The notes beneath the pieces were generated by a model that ran no database searches, had not been told where the DNA came from, and saw only the letters and a list, made by a program, of their open reading frames with translations. The position numbers were made by a program, and so were the translations under genes. DNA of 7,140 nt, taken from positions 1 through 7,140 of the forward strand of contig CAMHRH010000043.1 of the NCBI GenBank assembly GCA_946187605.1. Direction: 5' to 3'. Shown one piece after another: positions 5,251 to 7,140 of this stretch. Numbering within the stretch: position 1 is the first letter of the stretch; each line of letters opens with the position of its first letter. The DNA is from an uncultured Candidatus Saccharibacteria bacterium (GTDB lineage Bacteria; Patescibacteriota; Saccharimonadia; Saccharimonadales; Saccharimonadaceae).

Positions 5251-5279
5251 ATTTTATCACATCTGTTCTATTTCTTCAA
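5251..5279 (-). promoter_or_regulatory. Promoter of rpsU within the end of recJ
   Basis: The -35 TTGAAG (5279-5274), a 17-base spacer and an extended -10 TG-A-TAAAAT (5259-5251) make the best promoter in the window. The recJ stop codon TGA forms part of the extended -10. Transcription should start at about 5243-5245, giving an rpsU leader of only 3-5 bases. Confidence 0.8.
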
Positions 5280-6873
5280 GAGAAATTATCGCCCCCTCGA
5301 GCGAAACTCGTCCACGCCATTCATTCCGCGTTAGCGTAAATTGCACTTTTACAAAATCACCGTTCTCAACTGTTCTCCATTCGTCTGGAACGTAAAAACC
5401 AATTAAACGAATTTCGTTTTCACCGTCAGACACCATAAGCGACAGATGCTTCTCTTTTAATACTCTAGTAGATACGACGCGGCCGCTAAACTCGAAAATC
5501 GGCTCTTCATTGCCTACGCCAAACGGCTCAAGCTGCTGAATCTCATCAAATAATACCAGATCTAATTCGCTTAAATCTTTTAGCGCAATATCGCTCTCCT
5601 GCCGTAAAAAACGTTCCTGATTTCGCAACCCCAATGAACGATAATAATCGTTCATTTGTTTCTTGAAGTCATCAAGACGCTCGCCCTCCATGCTCAAGCC
5701 GCAAGCTCCGGCATGCCCACCGCCAGACAATAATAGTCCATCCGGACAAGCCTGTAACGCATTCGCAAGCGAAAACTCGCCAAAGCTTCTACCGCTACCT
5801 TTTAGTGTGCCATCATCCAGCCGCGTCAATGCGAAAGCAGGTCGCCGATATATCTCCGAGAGTCTCCCAGCAATAATACCAACCACCCCCTCATGCCAAT
5901 CACCACAAGCCACAATTACCGAGTCCCCATCAAAATCGTCATTAACTTCGCGCACGGCATCATCCTGTGCCTGGCGTCGTGCTCGATTCAGCTCATTCAA
6001 TTCATCTGCTAGCCTCACTGCGTCGGAACGTGAATTTGTCAACATTAGCTCCAAGGCAACATCTGCACTCTTCATTCTGCCAGCCGCATTAATTCGCGGC
6101 CCCAGCTGAAAACCAATCGCATGCGTATTTACATCGCTAAGACTACAGCCGGCAACTCTTGCAAGTTCCTGCACGCCGCGACGACGCGTTTTGCCGAGCA
6201 CTACCATGCCATAATGCACCATAATTCGGTTTTCTTCCCTTAGCACCATCGAATCGCACACCGTGCCGATTGCAACCATATCAAGCAACCACTTCTCTTG
6301 ACCGTCGCAAGTCGCCCCGTTATTTTTCTTCTTGTTTAACGCTCGCGCAAGCGTAAACGCCACTCCTACGCCCGCCATATTTAAGCCGTACTTCTCGCCA
6401 CTTCGCTTTGGATTAATCACCGCTACCGCATCCTTCGGCATCTTCGGTATCTCGTGATGGTCCGTCACAATCGTATCAATTCCAAGCTCGCTCAGTGCCT
6501 GAATTACCTCACCAGAACCACTACCGCAATCGACAGTAATCACTAACGTTGCGCCACGCTCCTCAATCTCCGCCACTGCTGGCTTATTTAAGCCATAGCC
6601 ATCCTTAAAACGATTTGGTAACATTATCTCGACATTATTACAGCCGTAATGTTCTAATGCGTCTCGACAAACCGTACTTGAGGTTACGCCGTCCGCATCG
6701 TAATCACCATAAATAATTATCTTCTCGCCATTTTGACGCGCCTGCTCAATTCGCTCCACCGCCTCTTTGACGCCTTGCATCAAAAACGGATCAAATAAAT
6801 CTTCGTAGCGCGGATGCAAAAAATCTTCACTCAGCCCACGCTGCGCTAAGAGCTGTTCGAATATACGCGTCAT
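5257..6873 (-). CDS. recJ: Single-strand 5'-3' exonuclease RecJ
   Basis: RecJ degrades single-stranded DNA from 5' ends in recombination and mismatch or base-excision repair. The 538-residue protein shows the DHH phosphoesterase motifs in order: YGDYDADG (55-62), VDCGS (114-118), DHH (138-140) and IGTVCDSM (202-209, with D207). GPRINAAGR follows at 258-266. The DHHA1 domain carries WHEGVVGIIAGRLSE (326-340), GSGRS (359-363) and GGGHAGACGL (384-393). A C-terminal OB-like domain begins near EPFGVGNEEPIF (449-460). All expected metal ligands are present. The length is slightly below E. coli (577), mainly at the N-terminus. The ATG overlaps the upstream stop codon as ATGA (6873-6870), so translation is coupled to the winged-helix gene; no Shine-Dalgarno site is visible. 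An oligoribonuclease-type DHH protein would be much shorter, so RecJ is secure. Confidence 0.96.
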   Translation of the reverse strand: MTRIFEQLLAQRGLSEDFLHPRYEDLFDPFLMQGVKEAVERIEQARQNGEKIIIYGDYDADGVTSSTVCRDALEHYGCNNVEIMLPNRFKDGYGLNKPAVAEIEERGATLVITVDCGSGSGEVIQALSELGIDTIVTDHHEIPKMPKDAVAVINPKRSGEKYGLNMAGVGVAFTLARALNKKKNNGATCDGQEKWLLDMVAIGTVCDSMVLREENRIMVHYGMVVLGKTRRRGVQELARVAGCSLSDVNTHAIGFQLGPRINAAGRMKSADVALELMLTNSRSDAVRLADELNELNRARRQAQDDAVREVNDDFDGDSVIVACGDWHEGVVGIIAGRLSEIYRRPAFALTRLDDGTLKGSGRSFGEFSLANALQACPDGLLLSGGGHAGACGLSMEGERLDDFKKQMNDYYRSLGLRNQERFLRQESDIALKDLSELDLVLFDEIQQLEPFGVGNEEPIFEFSGRVVSTRVLKEKHLSLMVSDGENEIRLIGFYVPDEWRTVENGDFVKVQFTLTRNEWRGRVSLEGAIISLEEIEQM

Positions 6874-7140
6874 CCGATAATTTTACTCGGGCTTTTCTTA
6901 GCGTCATCCGCCTGCTGGCTCTTGATCACAATGCTCTGCAGCTCTTTTAAGATTGGAAACTGCTTATTCGTCTGATAGATGCTAGTATTTCCTTTTTTCG
7001 TCATAATCAGAAAACCGCCCTTCGTCATCCTGCGTAGTTCACGCTGAATATTGCCCGGGTCTTCTTTGATAAGCTTCGACAAACCGCGCACGTGCGTCTT
7101 AAAATCTGGATATTTCGCAAAGACTACAATAATCTTGCGC
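6870..7140 (-). CDS. Winged helix-turn-helix transcriptional regulator (partial, 5' end off window)
   Basis: Only the C-terminal 89 residues are inside the window; the frame is open to the right edge. An in-frame GTG at 7091 is an internal codon, since the domain continues upstream of it. A helix with HVRGLSKLIK is followed by the likely recognition helix EDPGNIQRELRRMTKGGF, and then by a two-strand wing LIMTKKGNTSIYQTNKQFP. This is the pattern of ArsR-like winged-helix proteins. The last 25 or so residues are polar and Lys/Ser-rich. The stop codon overlaps the recJ start by four bases, so it may be transcribed and translated with recJ. No effector domain can be seen. DNA binding is inferred from the fold; the target and exact family are unknown. 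Confidence 0.8.
   Translation of the reverse strand, partial: RKIIVVFAKYPDFKTHVRGLSKLIKEDPGNIQRELRRMTKGGFLIMTKKGNTSIYQTNKQFPILKELQSIVIKSQQADDAKKSPSKIIG

Noticed and set aside
6870..7091. A complete 73-residue gene starting at GTG 7091
   Set aside because: The frame stays open to the right edge and the residues before the GTG continue the winged-helix domain, so the gene is cut by the window.
1..7140. CRISPR array, insertion sequence, attachment site or phage genes
   Set aside because: No spaced direct repeats, terminal inverted repeats, transposase, integrase or tRNA-gene fragments are visible; the window is housekeeping sequence.

Overview
The window looks like a compact, one-directional housekeeping segment from a small-genome bacterium of the Candidate Phyla Radiation, most likely Saccharibacteria (TM7) or a close relative. 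The reasons are: eight genes packed on the minus strand with overlaps or very short gaps; a short adenylate kinase without the long LID insertion; an adk-map pair next to rpsU and the ftsA-ftsZ pair instead of inside a ribosomal-protein operon; and a thioredoxin-fold small protein of a kind I associate with this group. The recJ and winged-helix reading frames both end in TGA, so UGA appears to be a normal stop, which argues against the UGA-glycine lineages (Gracilibacteria/Absconditabacteria). The lineage call is an inference, not something the sequence proves.

Reading in the direction of transcription (right to left): a winged-helix regulator, cut by the right edge, overlaps recJ by an ATGA junction. 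recJ is followed by rpsU, which has its own strong promoter inside the recJ end. A hairpin terminator separates rpsU from adk, and map follows closely. ftsA then starts from a promoter that would give a leaderless mRNA. After an 81-base gap with a good ribosome binding site comes ftsZ, tightly followed by nrdR and an 88-residue thioredoxin-fold protein. These cover translation (bS21, methionine aminopeptidase), nucleotide balance (Adk, NrdR), DNA repair (RecJ) and division (FtsA, FtsZ).

The left 344 bases hold no convincing gene. They contain a promoter and a short but clear T-box riboswitch on the minus strand, with mutually exclusive antiterminator and terminator hairpins. It must control a gene just beyond the left edge, probably an aminoacyl-tRNA synthetase. 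A possible AUC specifier and a UGGU bulge (requiring a tRNA with A73) point to ileS. Between the T-box promoter and the last gene lies a GC-rich run of small hairpins of unknown meaning.

The most unusual points are: an NrdR that has lost all four zinc-ribbon cysteines while the rest of the protein is conserved; a T-box with a very small stem I in a probable CPR genome; a thioredoxin-fold protein without the CxxC site; and a split in initiation style, with rpsU, ftsA and possibly map close to leaderless behind extended -10 promoters while ftsZ, nrdR, adk and the thioredoxin-like gene have normal Shine-Dalgarno sites.
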